DNA of 5,598 nucleotides from Chloroflexota bacterium. Lineage in GTDB: Bacteria > Chloroflexota > UBA6077 > CF-72. The notes beneath the pieces were generated by a model. That model searched no databases. It was not told the DNA's origin and saw only the letters and a list, made by a program, of their open reading frames with translations. The position numbers and the translations under genes were made by a program. Where the stretch lies: NCBI GenBank assembly GCA_019242065.1, contig JAFAWJ010001058.1, positions 1 through 5,598 of the forward strand, read 5' to 3'. Below, piece after piece: positions 1-5,226 of the stretch; within the stretch, counting starts at the first letter, position 1; each line of letters begins with the position of its first letter.

Positions 1-1
1 C

Positions 2-112
2 GCCATCGAAGCAAGCATCTGCCTGACGGCTCTGTTCGCGGCGCTAATCTATCGGGCCAGAACCGCGCCTGGTCCCCTAGTGGAAACACCGGCGCGCCGC
101 ACTATCGCTTGA
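2..112 (+). CDS. Possible C-terminal end of a membrane protein (5' part outside window)
   Basis: An open frame enters from the left edge and stops at TGA 110-112, giving 36 residues. It starts with a hydrophobic stretch (ICLTALFAALIY, about residues 6-17), followed by a basic, Pro/Arg-rich tail, as in the last transmembrane helix and cytoplasmic tail of an integral membrane protein. It would converge on the minus-strand nucleotidyltransferase and overlap its corrected 3' end by 11 bases. The fragment is too short to assign a family, third-position GC is only moderate, and another plus-strand frame is also open here, so the call is tentative. Confidence 0.3.
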   Translation, partial: AIEASICLTALFAALIYRARTAPGPLVETPARRTIA

Positions 113-1206
113 GCGTGGGCAGGTCGGCCACCTTCACCCAGGTCAGAGCCCGCCCGCAAAATGCGCGGAGCTGCCATGGCAGCCGCAGGCGCGCGGTGGT
201 CGGGCCGCCCAACCAGTAGGTCGCCTCGAGGGGGCTCGGCCAGCGCTCGCGCACGCTGGCAAGTACGCTGGCCGGCCGACCCAGGCCTTCGAGTGTGAAC
301 CGCTGCGAGGCCGTGCGGCACATACGGCCCACCCCATGTCCGCAGCACGGTCGCACCCGTCCAGTGGGGCGGAGCCGGGTCGCGGACCTTCGCCGGCCAG
401 CCGTCGAGTCGCGCGCCGAGCAGCCGGTGCGCCAGCTGGAGCACGCAGGTCACCCACTCTGAGCGCCGGAGCTCGCCCTCCAGACAGACGGCCGCGTCGA
501 AGTCCGGGGGCAACGCTTCGACGGCCGCGCCGACGTCGCAGAGCCACAGCGGACGGCGGACGCCGTGCCTTAGCAGGTGCAGGCAGAGGAAGCGGAGGTG
601 GTCCTCCGGGCCGAGTACGCGCACTGGCATTCCGTCCAGGCTCAACTCGCGCGAGCGCGCATACAAAACCTCCGGCGTCCGGTCCGGCATGTCGGGAATG
701 ACGGCGTGCAGGTCGACGGGGGTGCCACGTGGTCCGAGGTCGGCGAGGGCCCGAGCCGCCCGGTCGTGCCACTCCGGCTGCACGAACAGGTCGATGTCGC
801 TGTACGGGCGCAGGCCGAGCTCCGGGTAGGCCTGGGCAGCTGCCCAGCCCTTCATCAGGAGCGGTTCGACGCCCGCCTGGCGCAACGTCGTCACGACGCG
901 CCGGAGGTCGCGGGCTCGCAGCGTCGCTTCCAGCGCATGAAAACGGTATGCGTCGCCGAGCGCGGCGGACGCTTCGACAGGCGGGTCGGCGCCCTGAGCG
1001 ACGCACAGTCGCCACCAGACCAGAGCGCTCGCGCCAGAAGCCAGGAGCATGGGCAGCACGGCGTCCAGTTCATCTGGCGTGAGCGGGCAGCGGGGCGGGG
1101 CTGAGCGCCAGGCGCCGGCCAACGTGGCCGCAACCAGACGGCCGCGGCGAAGCCGCGACAGACCGCGTGCAGCAGAAGCCCCTTTGGTAGACGGCACCTG
1201 GCTCAA
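102..1206 (-). CDS. NTP_transf_5-like nucleotidyltransferase family protein, apparent frameshift near 300
   Basis: The protein has a DNA polymerase beta-type nucleotidyltransferase fold of the 'uncharacterised nucleotidyltransferase' group. Counting from the TTG at 1206, residues 118-141 hold the signature: MKG at 118-120, then RPYSDIDLFV with the metal-binding Asp pair at 137 and 139. A possible third Asp is at 165 in VDLH. Family-like helical segments follow: LCLHLLRHG (208-215) and WLCDVGA (221-227). Family-like sequence continues to about residue 291 (VLRTWG), but beyond about residue 302 the frame turns into low-complexity Arg/Ala/Pro sequence and runs on to a stop at 49. The neighbouring minus frame, ending at TAG 102-104, carries the expected C-terminus (RERWPSPLEATYWLGG, then RLPWQLRAF). 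One surplus base around 298-303 would explain this. No Shine-Dalgarno precedes the TTG; GTG 1195-1197 is an alternative start. Members sit beside PqqD and HprK-like genes in peptide-tailoring loci; the substrate here is unknown. Confidence 0.8.
298..333 (-). other. Probable frameshift site in the nucleotidyltransferase gene
   Basis: On the minus strand, family-like coding sequence runs in one frame down to about position 333 (the TWG codons) and resumes in the next frame from about position 300 (FTLEGLGRP). Moving between them needs one base to be skipped, which means one extra base in this sequence. The simplest place is the short G run read at 300-302 on the minus strand, where removing one base gives a smooth join. 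A second short G run lies at about 330-334. A sequencing or assembly error and a real mutation cannot be told apart here. Confidence 0.6.
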
Positions 1207-1211
1207 CCGGA

Positions 1212-1217
1212 ACTATA
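1212..1217 (-). promoter_or_regulatory. Candidate -10 box for the nucleotidyltransferase gene
   Basis: Read on the minus strand this is TATAGT, a 5/6 match to TATAAT in otherwise GC-rich DNA. A start of transcription 6-7 bases downstream would fall at about 1205-1206, on the TTG start codon, giving a leaderless or nearly leaderless mRNA. That would fit the lack of a ribosome binding site. I see no good -35 box at 16-18 bases. Confidence 0.35.
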
Positions 1218-1280
1218 CCGTTGCTTGCCAGGGGCTCACACCCTGACACCGCACATTGTCCTCCACTACCTGGTGAGGCT

Positions 1281-1300
1281 GTGGCGAGACGAGTCGCCAC
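1281..1300. promoter_or_regulatory. 7-bp perfect inverted repeat upstream of the surface-protein gene
   Basis: GTGGCGA (1281-1287) and TCGCCAC (1294-1300) are perfect inverted copies separated by six bases. The repeat ends eight bases before the Shine-Dalgarno at 1309. It could be an operator for a dimeric regulator or an mRNA hairpin that tunes access to the ribosome binding site. Its place in the 114-bp gap between divergent genes suits either role. Confidence 0.4.
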
Positions 1301-1308
1301 GCCGGTGT

Positions 1309-1314
1309 GGAGGG
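1309..1314 (+). promoter_or_regulatory. Shine-Dalgarno GGAGGG that fixes the TTG start at 1321
   Basis: GGAGGG lies six bases before TTG 1321-1323. The frame is open further upstream (to an ATG-like start at 1225), but that region lacks such a site and its translation does not resemble a signal peptide N-region. TTG 1321 is therefore the preferred start of the LPXTG protein. Confidence 0.65.
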
Positions 1315-1320
1315 CACAAG

Positions 1321-2199
1321 TTGAGCCACATTTCGTCCGGAGAGCGCCTTGGGCAACGCGCGGTCACGACGACACGACGTCAGTTCGTACGGGTGGCAGC
1401 GGCAGGCGCGACTGGCGCGGTGGCCGCGGGCTACGTCAAGCCCAACCTGCGGTCGCTCGGGGTTCCGGCGGCGCTGGCGTCGGTGTCAGGCGTGCCGGAC
1501 ACCGGCGGGGGCATACCCTTGACGTGGCCGGTGCCCTCCGGGCCCGACGTGCCGCAGCAGCCCGGTCTGGCCGACGCGCCGGATCAATCGCCTACCCCTG
1601 GGCCGAACGGTCAGCCTGGGACCAGCGGTGCGAATGGACAACCTGGCACCACCGGTTCGAATGGACAATCTGGCGCGGCCGGCGCGAACGGCCAGAGTGC
1701 CGCACCCGGGCAGCCGACTCAACCCGGACCGTCCGGTGCTAGTGGAACCTCCGGCATCCCCGTCGGCGCCACCGCGACTTCACCCGCGAACGGCGCGGCT
1801 TCGGCCCACAGCCCACAAGTGCGCGACGTGACCGACCTGCCGGCCGACATCCGTTCCACGCCCGCTCCGGCATCCGAATTGCCCACCTCAGCGCCTTCGA
1901 CCAGCCCACAGCCCGTCACTTCCGGGACGGTCGTCAAGGCCGGCAGTCAGCAAAGGCCGGCGCAACTCCCCAATACCGGAACACAAGCGACGACCGGGTC
2001 CGCCGCCGGATCGGCGACACCGACCCTCCTTGGGCTGGGCCTCCTGGCCGGTGGCCTGCTGATGCGGCTCGGCGCACGTCCCCGCCTGCTACGCGCCGGT
2101 GCGCCTCTCGCATCGCCCTCGGTGACGGCTTCTTCATCGACACCTGAGCCACCTGGAGCAACGTCCGCATGCAGCGCGTCTTCGAATCCAGCACTCTGA
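1321..2199 (+). CDS. LPXTG-anchored collagen-like surface protein with Tat-like leader
   Basis: This is a 292-residue secreted protein and the likely substrate of the sortase encoded at the end of the operon. A 15-20 residue N-region leads to a twin-arginine motif, TRRQFVRV (Arg19-Arg20), a weakly hydrophobic Ala/Gly segment (26-37), Y-V-K-P-N-L-R-S-L-G (38-47), and a possible signal peptidase site after ALA (51-53). Residues 94-126 are eleven unbroken Gly-X-Y triplets, with four more at 136-147, as in bacterial collagen-like proteins. A Pro/Ser/Thr-rich stalk follows, then LPNTG (216-220), a hydrophobic segment (about 234-248) and basic residues (R249, R253, R255, R258). That order is a cell-wall sorting signal. 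The 44 residues from Arg249 to the end make an unusually long tail, and its last codons overlap the next gene. No enzymatic domain is seen, and the exact function is unknown. Confidence 0.8.
   Translation: MSHISSGERLGQRAVTTTRRQFVRVAAAGATGAVAAGYVKPNLRSLGVPAALASVSGVPDTGGGIPLTWPVPSGPDVPQQPGLADAPDQSPTPGPNGQPGTSGANGQPGTTGSNGQSGAAGANGQSAAPGQPTQPGPSGASGTSGIPVGATATSPANGAASAHSPQVRDVTDLPADIRSTPAPASELPTSAPSTSPQPVTSGTVVKAGSQQRPAQLPNTGTQATTGSAAGSATPTLLGLGLLAGGLLMRLGARPRLLRAGAPLASPSVTASSSTPEPPGATSACSASSNPAL
1432..1461 (+). other. Y-x-x-P-x-L-x-x-x-G leader-like motif in the surface protein
   Basis: Codons 38-47 encode YVKPNLRSLG. The invariant positions Tyr38, Pro41, Leu43 and Gly47 match the leader motif of many actinobacterial lasso peptide precursors, which is bound by PqqD-like B1 proteins (known from the family). 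A PqqD-family gene lies directly downstream. The motif falls after the weak hydrophobic segment of the Tat-like leader, so it may simply belong to the signal peptide's C-region. Confidence 0.45.
1600..1707 (+). repeat. Four tandem 27-bp units encoding Gly-X-Y repeats
   Basis: Units start at 1600, 1627, 1654 and 1681, each encoding nine residues: GPNGQPGTS, GANGQPGTT, GSNGQSGAA and GANGQSAAP. The protein is better conserved than the DNA, which differs mostly at third positions, so the repeat looks maintained by selection on the protein. The last unit breaks the Gly-every-third rule at its end. Confidence 0.75.
1966..2067 (+). other. Cell-wall sorting signal (LPNTG, hydrophobic segment, basic residues)
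   Basis: LPNTG is encoded at 1966-1980. A 15-residue polar/small linker follows, then an Ala/Leu/Gly-rich membrane segment (TLLGLGLLAGGLLM, about 2023-2064), ending with Arg at 2065-2067. Sortases cut between Thr and Gly in such signals and transfer the protein to the cell envelope. A sortase gene in the same operon supports the reading. Confidence 0.8.
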
Positions 2200-2489
2200 G
2201 CCCGGTGCCGAGTGTCGGCGCGTCGAATCAATGCTTACGTGCGCGCGAAGAGGTCCTCGGCGTGCCACTGCACGACGAGTTGGTGCTGTACGACGGCCGC
2301 TCGGGCCACACGTACGTCCTCAATCCGACGGGCGCTCGCATCTGGAGCCTATGCGACGGGACGCGACCCCTCGCGTCGCTCTGCAGCGTGCTCGCGGATG
2401 ACTATGGCCTCAGCCCGCGGCACGCTGCTTCCGACGTCGAAGACCTTGTCGATGCGCTCCAGCGTGCCGACCTCCTCGACCGGCCTTGA
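2169..2489 (+). CDS. PqqD-family protein (RiPP recognition element-like)
   Basis: This 106-residue cytoplasmic protein has the PqqD winged-helix fold. The core is YVLNPTGARIWSLCDG (49-64), the typical 'LNxTGxxIWxLxDG' strand-turn-helix, followed by amphipathic helices (LASLCSVLADDYG at 68-80 and DVEDLVDALQRADLL at 89-103). PqqD-like proteins bind leader peptides and present them to modifying enzymes; which peptide is bound here is not known, though the gene just upstream carries a leader-like motif. The ATG start lies 10 bases after GGAG (2155-2158) and overlaps the end of the surface-protein gene by 31 bases. GTG 2205 is a possible later start and would still leave the whole core. Its stop TGA overlaps the TTG start of the kinase-like gene, implying translational coupling. 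Confidence 0.85.
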   Translation: MQRVFESSTLSPVPSVGASNQCLRAREEVLGVPLHDELVLYDGRSGHTYVLNPTGARIWSLCDGTRPLASLCSVLADDYGLSPRHAASDVEDLVDALQRADLLDRP

Positions 2490-3400
2490 TTGATACCCCA
2501 CCCCGCGTTGAGACCACACCGGTCGCGGACACGTGCGAGATTCGGTTGCTCGGCGCCTGCGTGCGCGTCAGCGGCACACGGACCTTGCTCAACGAGCTCC
2601 AGAGTCTGTTCAGATTGGCCGCAACCGACGGCACGGCTGGAGGCGGGTGGTCGCATCGACCTCCTGTCACCACTCTGACGCTGCGAAGCGAAACGCCGGG
2701 TTCGGGCTGGTACCAGATCGAGCAAGACGGGGTGCCAATGTGGCGCACAAACGACCCGCACGACGTGCTGGCGTCGCTCGAATGGGCCGTCAACAATGCC
2801 GTGGTCAAGCAACTTGGCAACCGCTACCTGCTGTTTCATGCGGGTGCGGTTGCGCGCAACGGCAGTGGAATCCTGTTGCCCGCGATCGCGGGCAGCGGGA
2901 AGACAACCCTGGTCGCTGGATTGATTTCCGGCGGCGCGTTCGACTACTTCAGCGACGAGGTCGGGGTAGTCGATCCATCGACGCAGATGCTTCTGCCATT
3001 CGCCAAGAGCCTGAGCGTTAAGGACGGCAGCCGCGCCGTGTTGTCGCCGATGTATCCGTGGCTGGACGACACGCTCAGCGGGCGCCGTTTCGGGGGTCGG
3101 CACGTGTGGCATCTGCGACCACCCGATCGGACCGCTGGCCGCTCGCGCGTACCGGTCCGCTACGTGGTTTTCCCGCATTACCGCGCAGACGCCCTGACGC
3201 GGCTCGATCCGGTGTCGCGCTCCACGGCCCTGGCGCGCTTGATGGAACAGTCCTTCTCACTGCGCGAGCACGGAGCCGACGGCATGCGCGCTCTCGTGAG
3301 AGTCCTGGGGCAGGCCGAGTGCTACACGCTGACAATCGGCGCACTGGATCAGGCAATTGAACTGATGTACCGGCTCACAGGTGAGGTGTGCGATGAATAA
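2486..3400 (+). CDS. HprK-related P-loop kinase-like protein
   Basis: This 304-residue protein belongs to the HPr kinase/phosphorylase-like group. An N-terminal domain of about 100 residues, not recognised beyond this family, precedes the P-loop core: RYLLFHAGAVARNG (113-126), Walker A A-I-A-G-S-G-K-T (133-140, Lys139) and YFSDEVGVVD (154-163), the acidic motif equivalent to the DD of HprK. LPFAKSLSVKDGS and YVVFPHYRADALTRLDP are further stretches typical of the family. Related kinases phosphorylate the C-terminal Ser of lasso peptides such as paeninodin (established), and 'HprK-related kinase A' genes pair with PqqD and nucleotidyltransferase genes. Phosphorylation of the neighbouring surface protein is inference. 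The start TTG 2486 overlaps the PqqD stop; the next candidate (GTG, codon 26) is less likely because no Shine-Dalgarno was noted for it. The end overlaps the sortase start by 8 bases. Confidence 0.8.
   Translation: MIDTPPRVETTPVADTCEIRLLGACVRVSGTRTLLNELQSLFRLAATDGTAGGGWSHRPPVTTLTLRSETPGSGWYQIEQDGVPMWRTNDPHDVLASLEWAVNNAVVKQLGNRYLLFHAGAVARNGSGILLPAIAGSGKTTLVAGLISGGAFDYFSDEVGVVDPSTQMLLPFAKSLSVKDGSRAVLSPMYPWLDDTLSGRRFGGRHVWHLRPPDRTAGRSRVPVRYVVFPHYRADALTRLDPVSRSTALARLMEQSFSLREHGADGMRALVRVLGQAECYTLTIGALDQAIELMYRLTGEVCDE
3379..3386 (+). promoter_or_regulatory. Shine-Dalgarno that fixes the sortase start at ATG 3393
   Basis: AGGTGAGG (3379-3386) ends six bases before ATG 3393-3395. An in-frame GTG at 3381 lies inside this site and so cannot be its target. 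The site is within the last codons of the kinase-like gene, which points to coupled translation. Confidence 0.6.
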
Positions 3401-4145
3401 TCTGTCAACCGATCGACCAGGCGGGCGACGGCGCGCGCTCGGCGTCTCGGTCGCAGCGGTGGGCTCGGTGATGGCCGTAGTGGGCCTGGTCTTCGTACTC
3501 TACGGCGTGGCCCAGAGCCGGGCGCCGGCCGAGGTCGGGCCCGACGCCGAGACCAGCATTCCTCGTCCGCCGGCGCTCGACCGCCCACGCCCGACGCCGG
3601 TCGAACAGCCGCAATCGTCCGCGACCGCCGCGCCCGGCTCATCCTCGACGACGCCCGCTCAGCCCGCGGCCGGCTGGGCGACGCACCTCAGCATCCCGTC
3701 GATCGGGCTTGAGACGGACGTGGTCCAGGCGAGCATCGTCACGGATGAGCGCGGCGACCCGGAATGGCCAACCGTCCCGTTTCTGGCAGTGCACTACGTG
3801 GACACGGCGCCGGTGGGTGGACTCGGTAACGCAGTCATCGCCGGGCACGTCGTCACCCTGCACGAGGGCAACGTTTTCCGAGACCTGTATCGTGTCGATT
3901 ACGGCGATAGCATCACGGTTGACACGGACACCGCGACTTTCACCTACGTCGTCCAGGACCTCAAACTCGTGCCACCGTCGGATGTCGAGGTCATGGATCC
4001 CACGTCGGACGCCCGACTCACTCTGATCACGTGTGGTGGCGACTTCGATCAAAGCACGCGGACATTCAACCGGCGCCTGGCGGTGACCGCCGACCTGACC
4101 TCCAGCAGCCTCCTGCCAATCGTGGCCGACGCGCGCCCAGTGTGA
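3393..4145 (+). CDS. Class E/F-type sortase
   Basis: This 250-residue membrane-anchored cysteine transpeptidase cleaves LPXTG-type signals and attaches proteins to the envelope. A short basic N-terminus (RRR at 12-14) precedes one transmembrane helix (about 16-39), then a Pro/Ser/Thr-rich linker (about 43-94) and the sortase beta-barrel. Active-site residues are His152 in VIAGHVV, Cys214 in LTLITCGG and Arg227 or Arg228 in FNRRLAV. The LSIPSIGLETDV start and the TLITCGGxFD context resemble class F sortases more than class A-D; class E is not excluded. The N-terminal anchor facing outward fits a housekeeping or dedicated sortase. The LPNTG protein three genes upstream in the same operon is its probable substrate. 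ATG 3393 was chosen from the Shine-Dalgarno. Confidence 0.88.
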   Translation: MNNLSTDRPGGRRRALGVSVAAVGSVMAVVGLVFVLYGVAQSRAPAEVGPDAETSIPRPPALDRPRPTPVEQPQSSATAAPGSSSTTPAQPAAGWATHLSIPSIGLETDVVQASIVTDERGDPEWPTVPFLAVHYVDTAPVGGLGNAVIAGHVVTLHEGNVFRDLYRVDYGDSITVDTDTATFTYVVQDLKLVPPSDVEVMDPTSDARLTLITCGGDFDQSTRTFNRRLAVTADLTSSSLLPIVADARPV

Positions 4146-4258
4146 GAGCGCCTCAGCCTGGAGTCGCGGTGAACCTGGGGCGACGGATGACCGGCGGCCT
4201 TGAGCCGGGCGAGGCCGTGCGGCGCCGAGACTTGGAGACATCGCCAGGCACGGCCGAA

Positions 4259-4384
4259 GGTACCGCGGCAAGGCCAAGTACGTCTTGACGCGCGAGCCAG
4301 GCTTGAGCCTTGCCGCGCTTGCGGCGCGCCGTCGGTCAGGGTGGTGGTGTAAACAGCCCGCGCCCGAGGTAGGAACGCGGTACC
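4259..4384. repeat. Long-range 9-bp inverted repeat GGTACCGCG/CGCGGTACC
   Basis: GGTACCGCG (4259-4267) returns in perfect inverted form as CGCGGTACC (4376-4384), 108 bases apart. The left arm overlaps the left arm of the shorter hairpin at 4264-4317, so the two pairings compete. The arms could be ends of a small element, an RNA closing helix, or chance in GC-rich DNA. Confidence 0.4.
4264..4317. repeat. 11-bp perfect inverted repeat with extended stem
   Basis: CGCGGCAAGGC (4264-4274) pairs perfectly with GCCTTGCCGCG (4307-4317). One bulged base at 4306 and four more pairs (CAAG 4275-4278 with CTTG 4302-4305) extend the stem. An alternative hairpin, GCCGC-GCTT-GCGGC (4312-4325), uses the right arm, so the two exclude each other in RNA. 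With no T run it would not be a standard terminator, but the layout resembles an attenuator or a structured 3' UTR. Confidence 0.45.
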
Positions 4385-4418
4385 CAGCAACGCAGGGACG
4401 AAGGCCCCCGACCTGAAA

Positions 4419-4448
4419 TTGACACTGCGCGGGACCTAGCGTTTTGAT
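4419..4448 (+). promoter_or_regulatory. Candidate sigma70-type promoter for the reductase gene
   Basis: A perfect TTGACA (4419-4424) is followed after 18 bases by TTTGAT (4443-4448), a 4/6 match to TATAAT. A start near 4455 would give a leader of about 30 bases before ATG 4486, with AGGAG at 4472-4476. It implies that the reductase gene is transcribed apart from the sortase operon. Confidence 0.45.
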
Positions 4449-4485
4449 GCTGCCGCGCAACATCGAGTGACAGGAGCCTGACCGC

Positions 4486-5049
4486 ATGCGGAAACTGACC
4501 TTTGGCATGAATGTGAGCCTGGACGGCTACATCGCCGCGCCCGGCGACGATCTTGGGTGGAGCGTGCCGAGCGACGAGTTGTTCCAGTGGTGGTCTGACC
4601 GGGTGGGGGCGACGGGCCTAGCGCTGTACGGGCGCAAGCTGTGGGAGACGATGAGCTCCTACTGGCCGACCGCCGACCAGCAGCCTGGCGTCACGCCGGC
4701 GGAGATCGAGTTCGCCCGCCGCTGGCGGAACATGCCGAAAGTGGTGTTCTCGTCGACGGTCAGGAGAGTGGACTGGAATACCCGCCTGGTCACCGGCGAC
4801 GCGGTCACCGAGATCATGCGGCTCAAGGCCGAAGACGGCGATCCCATGGACATCGGTGGCGCCACACTCGCCGCAGCGGCCATACAGGCCGGGCTGATCG
4901 ACGAATACGTGCTGGCCACCGCGCCCGTCTTGCTCGGCGGCGGCACGCCGTTCTTCACGGCGTTGGCGAACTGGGTGAACCTGAACCTGGTGGAGACCCG
5001 GACGTTTCCCGACGGCGTCCTCCTGACCAGGTACGAGACCAGGCGCTGA
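4486..5049 (+). CDS. Dihydrofolate reductase / RibD C-terminal fold family protein
   Basis: This 187-residue cytoplasmic protein is probably an NADPH-dependent reductase of the RibD C-terminal/DHFR-like family common in high-GC bacteria; the substrate is not known. Family motifs in order: MNVSLDGYIAAPGDD (8-22), the substrate-side start; LALYGRKLWETM (45-56), where the Gly-Arg pair is typical; MPKVVFSSTVRRVDWN (83-98); DIGGATLAAAAIQAGLIDEY (122-141), the nucleotide-binding Gly-Gly turn and helix; APVLLGGGTPFF (146-157); and a closing strand. Length and order match the family. ATG 4486 has AGGAG nine bases upstream and a plausible promoter. It faces the APH-like gene on the other strand and appears unrelated to the sortase operon. 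It is not the housekeeping folate DHFR by sequence. Confidence 0.85.
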   Translation: MRKLTFGMNVSLDGYIAAPGDDLGWSVPSDELFQWWSDRVGATGLALYGRKLWETMSSYWPTADQQPGVTPAEIEFARRWRNMPKVVFSSTVRRVDWNTRLVTGDAVTEIMRLKAEDGDPMDIGGATLAAAAIQAGLIDEYVLATAPVLLGGGTPFFTALANWVNLNLVETRTFPDGVLLTRYETRR

Positions 5050-5079
5050 ATACCCGACCTCGGATTGGCGCGGGCTCGG

Positions 5080-5100
5080 GCCACCCAAGGATCGGGTGGC
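5080..5100. terminator. Hairpin after the reductase gene (possible terminator)
   Basis: GCCACCC (5080-5086) and GGGTGGC (5094-5100) form a perfect 7-bp stem with a 7-base loop, 30 bases after the reductase stop. No T run follows, so a standard rho-independent terminator is not shown; in GC-rich genomes such stems can act without one. Confidence 0.35.
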
Positions 5101-5123
5101 GGTCAAAGGATCCGTAGGCGGGG

Positions 5124-5135
5124 CCGGCGCGCCGG
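5124..5135. repeat. 12-bp perfect palindrome CCGGCGCGCCGG
   Basis: A perfect palindrome without a spacer lies in the convergent gap between the reductase and APH-like genes. It could bind a symmetric protein or be chance in GC-rich DNA. Confidence 0.3.
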
Positions 5136-5180
5136 AGTGATTTCGATGCCGCGATACGGACTCTTCCGACTTTTTGGTGA

Positions 5181-5213
5181 CGCGCCGGTGGGGTCCGCCC
5201 CATCCACGGCGCG
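5181..5213. terminator. Hairpin between convergent genes (possible two-way terminator)
   Basis: CGCGCC (5181-5186) pairs with GGCGCG (5208-5213), and after one bulged G, GTGG (5188-5191) pairs with CCAC (5204-5207), leaving a 12-base loop. The stem lies 14 bases beyond the stop of the minus-strand APH-like gene. The nearby T run (5171-5175) is on the wrong side for either direction, so termination is possible but not demonstrated. Confidence 0.35.
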
Positions 5214-5226
5214 GGCTCCATGACAG

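Larger units (their letters stand above)
4146..4485. other. Intergenic stretch with nested inverted repeats, no convincing gene
   Basis: The 340 bases between the sortase and the reductase gene carry no reading frame I trust: short frames on both strands lack family motifs and ribosome binding sites. The region holds several inverted repeats (described separately), small 5-bp pairs at 4163/4180 and 4191/4204, and a promoter at the right end. A rho-independent terminator with a T run after the sortase gene is not seen. Confidence 0.5.

Noticed and set aside
143..1015. Long open frame (290 codons) on the minus strand inside the nucleotidyltransferase gene
   Set aside because: Its translation is Arg/Pro/Ala-rich with no motifs, while another frame of the same DNA carries the clear catalytic signature.
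1225..1320. Upstream extension of the LPXTG protein by 32 codons to a start at 1225
   Set aside because: The TTG at 1321 has a GGAGGG site six bases upstream, and the extension would bury the Tat-like signal far from the N-terminus.
1600..1707. Tandem repeats considered as a CRISPR array
   Set aside because: The units are contiguous, in frame and encode Gly-X-Y triplets; there are no spacers.
2402..3178. Open frame of 258 codons on the minus strand opposite the PqqD-like and kinase-like genes
   Set aside because: It is antisense to two well-supported genes and shows no domain motif; high GC makes such shadows common.
4264..4416. Short plus-strand frame encoding KAKYVLTREPGLSLAALAA, considered as a gene or intron/transposase remnant
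   Set aside because: No start with a ribosome binding site and no family I can recognise; the frame overlaps the inverted repeats, which better explain the region.
3639..4508. Open frame of 289 codons on the minus strand opposite the sortase and intergenic stretch
   Set aside because: It spans the antisense of the sortase catalytic domain and the non-coding gap, with no recognisable motif or start signal.
4618..5106. Open frame on the minus strand opposite the reductase gene
   Set aside because: It is antisense to a gene with all RibD/DHFR-family motifs and has no motifs of its own.
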